Shown here piece after piece: positions 37,301 to 46,550 of a stretch of DNA of 64,000 bases (position 1 is the first letter of the stretch; the number at the start of each line of letters is the position of its first letter). The position numbers and the translations under genes are program-made. The stretch lies in contig OX638343.1 in assembly GCA_951813075.1 (NCBI GenBank), positions 372,001 to 436,000 of the forward strand, in the 5' to 3' direction. This DNA is from Arenicellales bacterium. GTDB taxonomy: Bacteria > Pseudomonadota > Gammaproteobacteria > Arenicellales > JAJDZL01. The notes beneath the pieces are model-generated. The model worked only from the letters and a program-made list of their open reading frames with translations, did no database searches and had not been told where the DNA came from.

Positions 37301-38711
37301 TTGTGAAATTACGCCGCAAATCGAGTCAGCAAGTATTGTCAGCAAATCAGTAGTCGATAGCAGTGATGCGCTCGTTTCTCTGATTCGCGGGAGGATGGAA
37401 TTAGTTGGACCTGCAACTACCTCGAGAATTGCACAATCAATTGATCTTCCGTTGGCTACCGTTGAGATCGCACTGGTCAGACTGGAGTCTGAAGGCAGTG
37501 TGATGAAAGGTAACTTCATGGGGAATAGCGAACAATCGGAATGGTGTGAACGACACTTTCTGTCTCGTATTCACAAAACGACAATCTCCGGGTTAAGAAA
37601 TCAAATAAAGCCAATAAATACAGCAGAATATATACGTTATTTGACTCAATGGTTAAGGTTGGATCATGACTCAATGGGAGAGGGCCCGGACGCTCTTGGA
37701 CATGTGCTGGAGAAGATGGAAGGATATGAGGCGACGGCCGGGGTTTGGGAATCTGAATTGCTACCTGCCAGAATTTTCGGTTATACGCCGGAACTACTTG
37801 ATTTTCTTGGTGCATCCGGCAGTATTGTCTGGACGCGCCTGTCTGTGCCTCAATCGAGCAAATCAAATTCGGATGAGCAAAGGAAACCGATTCGATATGG
37901 CAGTTCAATAAGATCAATTCCGCTCACGTTTCTGCGACGAAGCTATCTGAAGAATTGGAACGTATTAACCGGCAATCGCAGCCAGGGAACACCAGTGTTT
38001 TCGGGATTTGCGCGACAGATTCAAGAGGCTTTGCAAGAACACGGGCCAATGTTCTATTCTGAACTACTTGAAGAGATCAGACAAATGCCTGAGCATCTGG
38101 AAGAAGGATTGGTCGAACTATTCGCAACGGGGATTGCGACATGTGACCACTATGGGGGAGTTCGGGCACTGCTCACACCGCGGGAGGAAAGGCGGCACCA
38201 AGCACGATTCAAACATTCTTATAGTTCTGGTGTTCAAATTTCAGGTCGTTGGTCGCTGCTGGTTGGCACGACAACCAAGCCGGCAGCAAAAACAACCCAA
38301 ACGGAAGCAAGTCAATATGCGGCTGAAGTATTACTAAGACGCTACGGCGTTGTCTTCCGGGCTTTACTAGCTAAAGAAGGCCGGTATTTCCCCGCATGGA
38401 GTGATCTGAGAACCATATACAGGAAGATGGAAGATCGAGGAGAAATTCGCGGTGGCAGATTTGTCAGCAATGTAGTCGGTGAGCAATTTGCGTTGCCTGA
38501 AGCGGTAGATATTCTACGAAGTGTAAGAAAGCAGAGCCCTGATGGAAAGTCATTGACCATTCATGCGTCCGACCCATTGAATATGACTGGAATTCTGGAC
38601 TCTGGTCCTAGGGTATCTGCTCACACGACAACCTATCTGGTTTATAGGGATGGCCAGCTAATCACAGTAGCGGGTAGCGGTGGCTCGAGAGTCCCGATCG
38701 CCTCGTTTTAG
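34398..38711 (+). CDS. lhr: Lhr-type large superfamily 2 DNA helicase
   Basis: Lhr is a 3'-5' helicase of the DEAD/DEAH group linked to DNA repair. In order the 1437 residues show motif I APTGSGKTLAAF near residue 50, Ib TTPESLYLLL, motif II DEIHSL near 173, motif III LSATQKP near 215, and motif VI FLQRVGRSGHTLG near 358-370. Winged-helix and Lhr-core domains follow, with a long C-terminal extension from about residue 900 that contains further helix-turn-helix text, as in full-length bacterial Lhr. A TAG at 34392 is in frame upstream, so TTG 34398 is the only early start; its AGGA is very close. It appears to stand alone. Confidence 0.93.
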   Translation: MGDINKQCWSFHPQVQRWFETTYDSATECQESAWPAIQNQRDVIVAAPTGSGKTLAAFLAVIDELVQLGVDQGEVPAGTHVVYVSPLKALSYDIERNLEAPLDGIRENLANSGYGDIHIRSGVRTGDTTQSERQKMAKNPPHILVTTPESLYLLLTSVSGRKMLGSVRRLIIDEIHSLVSNKRGAHLSLSIARLEAMLATSPVKIGLSATQKPIDRVASFLTGKQQHNCVIVNSGHIRKWDLKIEVPSHPLESVMSTESWQETYRKIANLVENHQTTLIFVNTRRHVERASRHLAELIGKEHVASHHGSLSKEHRFDAEQKLKSGSLKVLVATASLEMGIDIGDIDLVCQISSPRSIAVFLQRVGRSGHTLGKIPKGILFPTSRDELIESAALFKAVNDGELESLEICHSSLDALAQQIVAEVSARDWNIDDLYQCFLTAYPYRNITLDCFHEILQMLSEGFSLRWGRRGAYIYLDAVNRMVRARAGARIAAATNAGVIADQFDYDVILEPEDIRIGTVNEDFAFESLVGDIFQLGNMSYRVRRVEKGFVRVEDARGQPPNIPFWLGEGRGRSNELSRAVSDLREYVCECLNEKHLEDVVSLVQVYCQIDSHISTQIVEYLAASKKALGVIPTQKTIVFERFFDEMNDWHLVIHSVFGSRLNRAWGLALRKRFCVRFNFELQAAALEDNFVLSLGPTHSFALEEVKGYVKRSTASTVLRQAVLGAPMFGVRWRWVASAALAVLRFRNGKKVPPPFQRNDSEDLLSVVFPDQLACQENIAGPVEIPDHPLVSQTLTDCTKELMDLDGFESLLDKIERGRISVVCRDLSEPSPLAQEVLTAKPYAFLDDAPAEERRTLAVQSRRYLNSSDVTEYDMLDKEVIERLCVQAWPDPTNVEELHDTLVSLGYMHSSEATPKTESPLCQFSETLWHSFFEHLVADKRATRLTTPSGNELWVAAERLDEMKLVHPNCEITPQIESASIVSKSVVDSSDALVSLIRGRMELVGPATTSRIAQSIDLPLATVEIALVRLESEGSVMKGNFMGNSEQSEWCERHFLSRIHKTTISGLRNQIKPINTAEYIRYLTQWLRLDHDSMGEGPDALGHVLEKMEGYEATAGVWESELLPARIFGYTPELLDFLGASGSIVWTRLSVPQSSKSNSDEQRKPIRYGSSIRSIPLTFLRRSYLKNWNVLTGNRSQGTPVFSGFARQIQEALQEHGPMFYSELLEEIRQMPEHLEEGLVELFATGIATCDHYGGVRALLTPREERRHQARFKHSYSSGVQISGRWSLLVGTTTKPAAKTTQTEASQYAAEVLLRRYGVVFRALLAKEGRYFPAWSDLRTIYRKMEDRGEIRGGRFVSNVVGEQFALPEAVDILRSVRKQSPDGKSLTIHASDPLNMTGILDSGPRVSAHTTTYLVYRDGQLITVAGSGGSRVPIASF

Positions 38712-38734
38712 CTAGTTGCGTCGCTGGGTGAATA

Positions 38735-39091
38735 TTACTCAGTCGGTGTGAAAAGCTGAGAATCCATATCGGCGTAGAATGCAGCCAGGTCTTCAATGTC
38801 TTTGTCACTCAGACTGATCGAAAATCCCGTCATAATCGGATTGTTACGGGTACCTGACTGGTAACTTTTCATTGCCTGAATCAGGTAATCTTCGTATTGT
38901 CCCGAGATGATGGGAGTTCCGACACCTTGAACGGTATTTCCTTTGCCATGGCATGTGAGGCACAGTGCGGCTTTTGACTCGCCTGCCTTAGGGTCGCCCG
39001 CCCAGACAGTAAAAGGGACACTGGCAATCGCCAACACCGCAAACATGAGAATAAGCTGAAAACTGTTGATTGTCTTTCGCATCGTATTCAC
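38735..39091 (-). CDS. Small c-type cytochrome (cytochrome c553-like), second of a pair
   Basis: The 118-residue precursor has a Sec signal peptide (hydrophobic LILMFAVLAIASVPF, cleavage after VWAG near residue 32). A single heme site CLTCH lies near residues 43-47, and the likely distal Met is in NPIMTGF. The pattern is that of class I cytochromes related to c553/c4 half-domains. It starts four bases inside the upstream cytochrome gene (ATGA), so the two are translated together and may form a di-heme electron carrier. The terminal oxidase or dehydrogenase partner is not nearby. Confidence 0.9.
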   Translation of the reverse strand: MNTMRKTINSFQLILMFAVLAIASVPFTVWAGDPKAGESKAALCLTCHGKGNTVQGVGTPIISGQYEDYLIQAMKSYQSGTRNNPIMTGFSISLSDKDIEDLAAFYADMDSQLFTPTE

Positions 39092-39411
39092 TCTTTTACC
39101 AGTTGTGAAAAGTAGGCGGCGATGTCAATAATATCGCTATCGGTTAACTGCGCAATTTGTGCGTGCATTGTGTCGTGTTTTCGGTCTCCATCACGATAAG
39201 CCTTCAGGGCAACAATCAGATAGTCGGCCTTTTGTCCGCCTAATTTCGGTACCGTATAGCCCGGATAGGCGTTACGGTATCCAGGCGAAGAATGGCAGCC
39301 TGTACATGTAAATGATTTTTCCCGACCAGCTGTGGCATCGCCTTGTGCTTGTACTGCCATGGCAGTAACAAGACAAGTAAAACCCAACAAAATTCGTATA
39401 GACAATCTCAT
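39088..39411 (-). CDS. Small c-type cytochrome, first of a pair
   Basis: The 107-residue precursor has a signal peptide ending near VQAQG (residue 23) and one heme site CTGCH near residues 36-40. GGQKADYLIVALKAYRDGDR and a Met in HDTMHAQ supply the rest of the class I fold. It resembles its neighbour (shared DYLI-A-K-Y--G-R-- and I-D-AA-F/Y text), so the pair probably arose by duplication of a half-domain of the cytochrome c4 type. It is periplasmic and needs the cytochrome c maturation system. Confidence 0.9.
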   Translation of the reverse strand: MRLSIRILLGFTCLVTAMAVQAQGDATAGREKSFTCTGCHSSPGYRNAYPGYTVPKLGGQKADYLIVALKAYRDGDRKHDTMHAQIAQLTDSDIIDIAAYFSQLVKE

Positions 39412-39700
39412 AATGAGTTGCTCTCCCCAATATTAGCGCTCAATATAACTTCAAACTGCAAAAAGTGGGAATTATAACGATAAACTCGACGAGAAATTGT
39501 CTTGCCATCTCAGAAAACTGATCTTTTAAATTGTTCTTATGGGCGTTGTTGAGCAATGGGTCGTCTGCATTTGAATTGCTGAATTTGTTATCTAAGGTCG
39601 GTCTGCCCCACTAGTGTTGTAGTCACTGTCGATCAGAAATTTCGGGTTGTATCGAGTTATAATCGTACCGCAATCGAATTCACCTGCAGGAGAATTTATT

Positions 39701-40804
39701 TTGATCGAATCACATGAAAATTCTTTGCTTCCGAATCAGCGAACTCAATCCAAGACAACCCCGCCCAATTTAACTGGAACAGAGAATTCGGATAATTTGA
39801 ACTTCCGTCCCATATGGTTCACGGGTACTGCCGGCGAATACTGGGGCATCTTTATTGCGAACGCGTTTCTCTCGGCCATTACTTTCGGAATCTATAGCGC
39901 TTGGGCCAAGGTAAGACGTAAGCGGTACTTCCTTAACTGTACCAAGATTGATGGAATTGCGCTAAATTATCATGCAACCGGTAAACAGTTGTTCAAAGGG
40001 CGGTTGATCGTATTTGCCGTAATCGTGGTCTCATTGATACTGACCACCTTCTATCCTCTCGAAGCAGGGATACCATTGGCGATCTTTTTTCTTTTCTTAC
40101 CACCTTGGGTACTGAACAGGTCCATGAAATTCAATGCCCGGGTTACATCGTGGCGGAATGTCCGCTTCAACTGGCAGGGCACGTATTGGAAATCGTTCGC
40201 AGTGATATGGCTGTCAGTACCTCTGGCTGTACTCAGTTTTGGAATCCTGATACCTTTCATTTCTAGATGGATTTATCAATACTACGTTCGACGATATTCT
40301 TATGGAGTGACTTCATTTGAAGAGAATGCGGCTTTAGCGCCTTTTGTCAAAGCATTTCTACTTCTACTCCCGATTGTCATCATCTTGGAGCTGATAATCT
40401 TCGCATTACTGGGGAACTACTTTTTTCAATTGAATACGGGTATTTTGAGATTCCTGCTCACCATATCGGCTGTAGTTATTCTGATTGCCGCACCTATCTT
40501 GTACCGAACGATGTGTCGCAACATTGTGGTGCAGTCACTGGCTTTAGGTGACGCAGTCAGATTTCATTCAAACCTGAACCCCTACAAGGTGGCATGGATC
40601 CTGGTTACAAATTATCTCGTTAGTATAGTGTCTTTGGGATTGCTGATACCGTGGGCTCATGTTCGAATTTACCGTTATCTATGCAACAACACAAGATATG
40701 CGTTTGTTAGGAGTGCGGACGAATTCATAGATGAGGAACAAGAGAAAATGAGTTCGTTCGGCGAGGAATATGCCGATATCGAAGACGTGGACTTTTCTCT
40801 ATAG
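39701..40804 (+). CDS. DUF898 (YjgN family) inner-membrane protein
   Basis: From a TTG at 39701, which follows AGGAG at 39688-39692 with ideal spacing, the protein has 367 residues. It carries the two-repeat DUF898/YjgN pattern: FTGTAGEYWGIFIANAFLSA near residue 45, GIYSAWAKVRRKRYFL, and again FHSNLNPYKVAWILV and GLLIPWAHVRIYRYLCNNT near the C-terminus. About seven to eight membrane helices are visible. The function is unknown. The M48 protease begins six bases after its stop, so the two are an operon. Confidence 0.88.
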   Translation: MIESHENSLLPNQRTQSKTTPPNLTGTENSDNLNFRPIWFTGTAGEYWGIFIANAFLSAITFGIYSAWAKVRRKRYFLNCTKIDGIALNYHATGKQLFKGRLIVFAVIVVSLILTTFYPLEAGIPLAIFFLFLPPWVLNRSMKFNARVTSWRNVRFNWQGTYWKSFAVIWLSVPLAVLSFGILIPFISRWIYQYYVRRYSYGVTSFEENAALAPFVKAFLLLLPIVIILELIIFALLGNYFFQLNTGILRFLLTISAVVILIAAPILYRTMCRNIVVQSLALGDAVRFHSNLNPYKVAWILVTNYLVSIVSLGLLIPWAHVRIYRYLCNNTRYAFVRSADEFIDEEQEKMSSFGEEYADIEDVDFSL

Positions 40805-40810
40805 CTGAAA

Positions 40811-41842
40811 ATGAAGATCGATGGCGACTACTTCGAGCCGCTCTCGTCTCGAAGCCATCATGCACAAATGTCCGTTAGAAATAGCGGCATTCGTATTGTG
40901 TTTGAGGACGGTCGTCGTACCGGAATTTTGGATGTCGACCACATTCAGGGAAATCGTGATGTCAATTTCATTGACGGCGCCTATTTTCGATCAAACGAAA
41001 TTCTTCCGTCCGAATTTATTCGCCGATTCCAAAATTCGATGCAGAGAAAAATTTCCTGGCTGGAGAAATTTTCTTTTTCCCGCATGGTTGTTTTGCTATT
41101 GTTGTTGGTCGCGGCGGTGATTTTATTTCGACTGGCATTTGAATCAATCGAGTCGGTGGCGGTTAGCGTTTTTCCTAGAGATTGGGAAGAACGGGTCGGC
41201 CATAGAACTTATGAAAAATTCAAATTGTTATCGTTTTCGGACAGCGAGTTATCGGCAGAAATTCAAAACGATATGCGTGCAAGCGCTTACCGGATGATCG
41301 AAGCGGCCGGGTTAAGCAGACAACCGAAAATATACTTTCACAGCTCTGGGTTGCTCGGCCCCAATGCGGTTGCTTTCCCGGGTGGTCCAATCGTCGTGAC
41401 GGACGAACTAGTCGAGCTATTAGCGAACCCGGACGAGGTATTGTCCGTGATCGCACATGAATTGGCTCACATTGAACTGCGCCATTCGCTTCGCGGTGTA
41501 ATTGAAGTAGTCGGGTTCTCCATTCTGGCTGTTCTTCTTTTTGGTGCAGATGAAGGTGTAATTGAGGAAATGGCTGCGATCGCGGCCGGAGTGATAACTT
41601 TGGAAGGTAGACGGAATTATGAGAAGGAAGCGGACCTTGCTGCAATCGAATACCTGTCATCTATCGACAGAGACCCAAGACATATGTTGAATGTGATTAC
41701 AAAGTTGTCCGCCTATTTTTGCGCTGCTGCGGAGGGCGATTTGATTATGGATTGCGAATCGGACGGTCTCGACTGGTTTTCTACCCACCCGACAAATGCT
41801 GATCGAATCGCTTACCTTGAAGAAGCGATTCGCAGCCAATAA
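40811..41842 (+). CDS. M48 family zinc metalloprotease
   Basis: The 343-residue protein has one membrane helix near residues 94-117. Its zinc site HELAH lies near residues 215-219 (VIAHELAHIELRH), and a downstream Glu ligand is in YEKEADLAAIEYL near 275, as in Ste24/HtpX/BepA peptidases. WFSTHPTNADRIAYLE near the C-terminus is the common M48C tail. The domain before the helix is unlike HtpX. The catalytic domain follows the helix. It forms an operon with the DUF898 gene. A DUF898-M48 pairing suggests membrane-protein quality control, but this is inference. Confidence 0.9.
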   Translation: MKIDGDYFEPLSSRSHHAQMSVRNSGIRIVFEDGRRTGILDVDHIQGNRDVNFIDGAYFRSNEILPSEFIRRFQNSMQRKISWLEKFSFSRMVVLLLLLVAAVILFRLAFESIESVAVSVFPRDWEERVGHRTYEKFKLLSFSDSELSAEIQNDMRASAYRMIEAAGLSRQPKIYFHSSGLLGPNAVAFPGGPIVVTDELVELLANPDEVLSVIAHELAHIELRHSLRGVIEVVGFSILAVLLFGADEGVIEEMAAIAAGVITLEGRRNYEKEADLAAIEYLSSIDRDPRHMLNVITKLSAYFCAAAEGDLIMDCESDGLDWFSTHPTNADRIAYLEEAIRSQ

Positions 41843-42130
41843 CAAGATGAACGCTCACCCGAATCGATTTCGATCAAAGTAGTGCTGACTGAGTCAGATA
41901 CAATGTTGCAATTGATTTGCTTGGTGAGAAGCGGTCAATCTGAATCATCAATGGGTAAAATTCGGATTACTCTTTGCGATTTGCTATTGAAAATTTAAGT
42001 GGTTTGATTCTGAAATCACCATGGTGAAATTCCGTCAAGCTGGAATTGTCACAATCTGTCAGAGTCATTCAAACCGATTCCACTAAATTCAATTCATCAA
42101 TTCTTATACTTCTATTCGATTCCTGGAAAA

Positions 42131-45100
42131 ATGGCGCAGACAGGTGGCAATTTGATATCTCGAGCTGTCGATCGTCCGATTGCAGTCGTGGCGTTTGTAC
42201 TGATGATTGTACTTTTTGGCATTGTCGCCTTGCAGACTATCCCCATTCAGCTCGCTCCAGATGTAGATAGACCAGTCATAACCGTCACAACTTACTGGCC
42301 GGGCGCCGCTCCGGCTGAAGTTGAAAGAGAAATTTTGAATCCGCAGGAGACAGAACTTGCCGGACTCGAAAACCTCAGTAACATCACGGGCAATGCACAG
42401 TCAGGCCGAGCCCGCATTTCCATGGAGTTTGATGTTGCTACGGATATGGACAAGGCATTGTTGCTGGTGTCTAACCGGCTTGACAGGGTTGCCTCATATC
42501 CCGACGAAGCGGCTTCTCCACAGTTGAGCACCTCTGGCAGCGAGGACAACGCCATTGCTTGGTTCACCGTTATTCGGGAGCCAGGTAATGAACGTCCGAT
42601 TCATGAATTCGGACAGTTTGTAGAAAATTCTATCAAGGAGAGAATTGAGCGCGTACCGGGTGTTGGTGAAGTGTCCGTATTCGGTGGCAGTGATCCGGAA
42701 TTTCAGATCACGGTTCAACCGGAAAAACTCGCTAGACTGAAGTTGACCGTCGGTGAACTCCTGAGCTCTTTGCGTAACGCCAATGTCTCGCTCTCAGTTG
42801 GAGATATTGACGAGGGGAAACGGCGGTACGTCGTTCGGTCCGATGGCGAATTGAATACGGTTGAGTCTTTTCGTAAATTGGTCATTCGATCCAATGCAGA
42901 TAACCAGGTCGCACCATCAGGACGAATTCGACTGGGTGACATTGCCGATGTACGGATGGGTTACAAGGATCCCACTGCAATCATACGAGTATTAGGAGAA
43001 CCAGCCATTCCATTCAATGCTACCCGTGAGGTAGGGGCAAACGTTATCGAAACAATGGAACGCATCAGAGAAGCGGTTGATGAGTTGAATCGAACGGTCA
43101 TGCCAGATAGCGGACTGTTATTACGCCAAGTTTATGACGAGACTGTGTATATCAATTCGTCTATTGATCTGGTTCAACAGAATATCTGGGTCGGGGGGAT
43201 TCTCGCTGCGCTTGTGATGCTGTTGTTTCTTCGCTCACTACGCGCGACTCTGGCCGTTTCCATTGCGATTCCTGTTTCCATTATTGGCGCATTTGTTGCA
43301 ATGGCTGCGTTGGGGCGTTCGATCAACGTTGTTTCCTTGGCAGGACTTGCATTTGCGGTTGGTATGGTGGTTGATGCAGCGATTGTAATTCTCGAAAATA
43401 TCTACCGAATACGGGAAGAGGGAAAATCATCCAGAGAGGCCGCGATCGAGGGGGCCAAACAGGTTTGGGGCGCTGTGTTTGTTTCGGCGGTGACGACTGT
43501 AATGGTATTCATCCCGGTTTTGGTTTCGCAGTTGGAAATCGGGCAACTGTTCAGGGACATTGCGGTCGCTATCTCTGTTGCGGTGATGCTGTCACTGCTT
43601 GTTTCGGTTACAGTGATACCGACGCTGGCAAACAAACTGCTCGGCTTCTCGAATACCGAGACAGGTACGATTGCTCGCCGCCGGATTCCGGTCGTTGATG
43701 ATGTCGCTGGTTCTTTAGTCAGACTGATTCTGTGGTTCACTTCCCATCTGATCCGCCGACGCACCGTAGCATTTGCCTGGGTGGCATTCGTGACAGTAGC
43801 AGCTTTCCTGTTCGTCACAAAATTCCTGCCTAATCTGGAATATCTGCCGGAAGGAAATAACAATCTGATATTCGGTTTGATTGTTCCACCTCCTGGATAC
43901 AACCTCAAGACGATGACCGAGATAGCGGGGAATATTGAAAATGCCATTCGGCCACACTGGGTTTCGGATTCAGATGTTGAAGCCGAGCGTGATTCTCCAC
44001 CGAAAATCGAACGATTCTTTTTTGTTTCGACGCGATCTAACATGTTTGTAGGCGCGATATCCGACGACCCCGAACGCGTTTCAGAATTGATTCCGGTCAT
44101 GCAAGTTCCAGTTTTCAAGGAGCCTGGCACTTTTGGGTTTATGAGTCAGCCTTCGATATTCGGAAGAGGCATTGGGGCAGGGCGTAAAATTGATCTGGAT
44201 GTATCCGGCGCCACGCTGGAAGAGATCCTTGCTGCAGCAAGCAAGGCTGCAGGTAGAATTCTTGCGATCATGCCACGCTCTGAAGGTCATCAATTCCGTC
44301 CTAATCCGGGCTTGGAGCTTGGAGTTCCAGAAGTTCGGATTATTCCAGATCGTCTTCGATTGGCGGATAACGGTTTATCTGCCTTGGAACTCAGTCTCGT
44401 CGTTGATGCGTTCAATGATGGTTTGAGAGTGGACGAAACAATTTACGGCGGACACGCAATGGACATCACATTGCGAGGGCTGGCAGGTTCGGTGATTGAA
44501 ACTCAGAACATTGAGAATATTCCAGTTGTAACGCCACAGGGAAGAATCATTCCAGTCGGTTCTCTAGCTGATATTGACATAACGGCAGGTCCCACTGCGA
44601 TCAGGCATCGAGAGCGGTTGCGGACAATTACACTGGAAATCCGTCCGGCACCTAATTTGACGATGGAAGAAGCAATCGAACGGGTTCGGTCGCAAGTAAT
44701 TGAACCATTGAAGGAAGAAGGCTTGCCACCAAGTATTCGATTTCGGATTTCAGGAACTGCCGATGCACTGAATACGACATGGAATGCAATGGTTTGGCAA
44801 TTGCTGATTGCACTGATCATCGTGTACTTGGTTATGGCAATCCTTTTCGAGAGTTTCGTTTATCCACTGATAATTATGTTAGCGGTACCTGTCGCTGCTG
44901 CCGGCGGTGTTGCGGGTCTTGCTGTTTTGAATCTATTCGTCCATCAACCGCTCGACATGCTCACGCTACTTGGGTTTGTGATATTGATCGGAATCGTGGT
45001 GAACAATGCGATCTTGCTTGTCCACCAATCGATCTATTTCTTAAGATATTACAACATGGACGATACCAGCGTGATTATGACGGCGACGCAGTACCGAATC

Positions 45101-45355
45101 CGACCCATATTCATGTCTACATTGACCAGTATTTTCGGCATGTTGCCACTGGTATTGTTTCCTGGTGCAGGATCAGAGTTGTATCGCGGGCTGGGTTCTG
45201 TCGTTATCGGGGGTTTGTCCATGTCGGCAATTCTGACTTTATTCATGGTTCCACCGCTCACAGCAATTATCGTTGTACCTCTGGAGAATCGTCGCAAAGC
45301 CAAAAGGAATCGATTGGGTGTATTCGGACCGAAAGAGGTAGATTCCGCTAGTTAG
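42131..45355 (+). CDS. RND-type efflux pump inner-membrane subunit (HAE1/AcrB-like)
   Basis: The 1074-residue protein has the RND layout. One helix near residue 20 leads into a large periplasmic porter domain. Helices 2-6 follow from about 345, then a second periplasmic domain and helices 8-12. Text such as VDRPVITVTTYWPGAAPAEVE and RVPGVGEVSVFGGSDPE marks a multidrug-type (HAE1) pump. In helix 4 the proton-relay motif reads GMVVDAAIVILENIY, with one Asp where AcrB has Asp-Asp. No outer-membrane channel or adaptor follows directly; a likely adaptor lies 2.4 kb away on the other strand. No obvious ribosome-binding site precedes the ATG. Confidence 0.93.
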   Translation: MAQTGGNLISRAVDRPIAVVAFVLMIVLFGIVALQTIPIQLAPDVDRPVITVTTYWPGAAPAEVEREILNPQETELAGLENLSNITGNAQSGRARISMEFDVATDMDKALLLVSNRLDRVASYPDEAASPQLSTSGSEDNAIAWFTVIREPGNERPIHEFGQFVENSIKERIERVPGVGEVSVFGGSDPEFQITVQPEKLARLKLTVGELLSSLRNANVSLSVGDIDEGKRRYVVRSDGELNTVESFRKLVIRSNADNQVAPSGRIRLGDIADVRMGYKDPTAIIRVLGEPAIPFNATREVGANVIETMERIREAVDELNRTVMPDSGLLLRQVYDETVYINSSIDLVQQNIWVGGILAALVMLLFLRSLRATLAVSIAIPVSIIGAFVAMAALGRSINVVSLAGLAFAVGMVVDAAIVILENIYRIREEGKSSREAAIEGAKQVWGAVFVSAVTTVMVFIPVLVSQLEIGQLFRDIAVAISVAVMLSLLVSVTVIPTLANKLLGFSNTETGTIARRRIPVVDDVAGSLVRLILWFTSHLIRRRTVAFAWVAFVTVAAFLFVTKFLPNLEYLPEGNNNLIFGLIVPPPGYNLKTMTEIAGNIENAIRPHWVSDSDVEAERDSPPKIERFFFVSTRSNMFVGAISDDPERVSELIPVMQVPVFKEPGTFGFMSQPSIFGRGIGAGRKIDLDVSGATLEEILAAASKAAGRILAIMPRSEGHQFRPNPGLELGVPEVRIIPDRLRLADNGLSALELSLVVDAFNDGLRVDETIYGGHAMDITLRGLAGSVIETQNIENIPVVTPQGRIIPVGSLADIDITAGPTAIRHRERLRTITLEIRPAPNLTMEEAIERVRSQVIEPLKEEGLPPSIRFRISGTADALNTTWNAMVWQLLIALIIVYLVMAILFESFVYPLIIMLAVPVAAAGGVAGLAVLNLFVHQPLDMLTLLGFVILIGIVVNNAILLVHQSIYFLRYYNMDDTSVIMTATQYRIRPIFMSTLTSIFGMLPLVLFPGAGSELYRGLGSVVIGGLSMSAILTLFMVPPLTAIIVVPLENRRKAKRNRLGVFGPKEVDSAS

Positions 45356-45421
45356 TTATCGCTCCCATGAAGTAGAACACGAAAGCAACGACTGCCGAAA
45401 ATTGACTTGAATCTAACGCAA

Positions 45422-46009
45422 TCAAGGTGTCGCGTTTTGAGTGTCGGTTGGTGGCTCGTTAATTGGTGTTGATTCCGACTGCGGTACCGGGGCTGGTTCT
45501 TCAGTGCTAACTTCTTCCGTAGTGACTGACTGCCACATTTGGCTAACTTCCTCCCAATTTAGCCAAATGGCGAACACGGCAGCCAAGATTGAAGTGACTA
45601 CCAGCGCTCTCACAATGATCGCGATCCATCGTGTATTCCAGAATGTCGCTCCGCCTGGTTTCGGAATCGCAGAATTAAATTGATTGTTTTCAATTTCGAC
45701 GATTCCCAATTCAGGATCATTCTTGATCAACTCATTTGGGTTTAGATTCACAAGTTTCGCATACGACCTGACATAGCCGGTTGCATAGGCGACGCCATAC
45801 AGCTGATCATATTCACGATTTTCGATTGCGATGATAATATTTTCGGTTAGTTTAAGTGCTTCAGCAACATCCTGAGCACTGAGATTCAATCGCATTCGTG
45901 CTGCGGCAAGTTGCTCACCGGTGTTGGCGGAGGCGGCGACGATAAGCGGTTCCGAAGGTTCAGGAATCAATTTGTCGAACGAAAATAGTTGATTCCGATC
46001 CTTTTCCAT
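45422..46009 (-). CDS. RodZ-like helix-turn-helix membrane protein, short form
   Basis: The 195-residue protein has a cytoplasmic RodZ-type helix-turn-helix domain at about residues 29-95 (GEQLAAARMRLNLSAQDVAE and YATGYVRSYAKLVNLNP), one membrane helix near 131-150, and a Pro/Thr/Glu-rich periplasmic tail. RodZ links MreB to the elongation machinery and keeps rod shape. The usual C-terminal DUF4115 domain is missing, and gammaproteobacterial RodZ is normally over 300 residues and next to ispG. It may be a reduced RodZ or a paralogue. Confidence 0.8.
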   Translation of the reverse strand: MEKDRNQLFSFDKLIPEPSEPLIVAASANTGEQLAAARMRLNLSAQDVAEALKLTENIIIAIENREYDQLYGVAYATGYVRSYAKLVNLNPNELIKNDPELGIVEIENNQFNSAIPKPGGATFWNTRWIAIIVRALVVTSILAAVFAIWLNWEEVSQMWQSVTTEEVSTEEPAPVPQSESTPINEPPTDTQNATP

Positions 46010-46082
46010 TTATTATCCTTGTATGACTATTCCTGAGAATGAAGATTCAATGATCAGCATGACAATTTGTTGCTATCGGTCG

Positions 46083-46550
46083 TCAGCCGACCACGTAAGC
46101 TCCAGTGCCGACTGCGATCAGCAAGTTGTCGTCGTTATGCAGCTCCATACGCGTAACTGCAACCTTGTTACCCGTTCGAAGGACAAATCCACTTGCAATG
46201 AATTTGGAACCAAATCCTGGACGAAGATAGTCAACGCGAATGTCAATCGTCCCCATTTTCGAAAATTGCTCAATTTTCGCGTCGGAGGTTGTGATATCAC
46301 GTCGATTGACGACATCGACGAATGCAACGATTCCACCAATCACATCGAGCAGACAGGAAATGACACCTCCGTGCAGATTGCCCCGAACAAAATTACCGAC
46401 GAATTTATCCTGCATATCGACGGATAACTTTGGCTCGCCCATTTCGAGGTTGATTACCTTGATACCGAGCGATTTGTGAAACGGTACCGATTCTTCGAAA
46501 ATTTCCCGTAGGACATTCCAAGATGATTTGGCAACGTCGACTTTATTCAT
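46083..46550 (-). CDS. Hotdog-fold thioesterase (PaaI/YigI-like)
   Basis: The 155-residue protein has the PaaI-type hotdog signature: the N-terminal PFHKSLGIKVINLEMGEPKL strand, the helix-start NLHGGVISCLLDVIGGIVAF with the catalytic-region Asp, and RVDYLRPGFGSKFIASGFV, where the substrate CoA binds. It should hydrolyse an acyl-CoA thioester, but the acyl group is unknown. Its start region overlaps, on the opposite strand, sequence upstream of the DinB gene, so the two share a divergent promoter region of about 70 bases. Confidence 0.9.
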   Translation of the reverse strand: MNKVDVAKSSWNVLREIFEESVPFHKSLGIKVINLEMGEPKLSVDMQDKFVGNFVRGNLHGGVISCLLDVIGGIVAFVDVVNRRDITTSDAKIEQFSKMGTIDIRVDYLRPGFGSKFIASGFVLRTGNKVAVTRMELHNDDNLLIAVGTGAYVVG

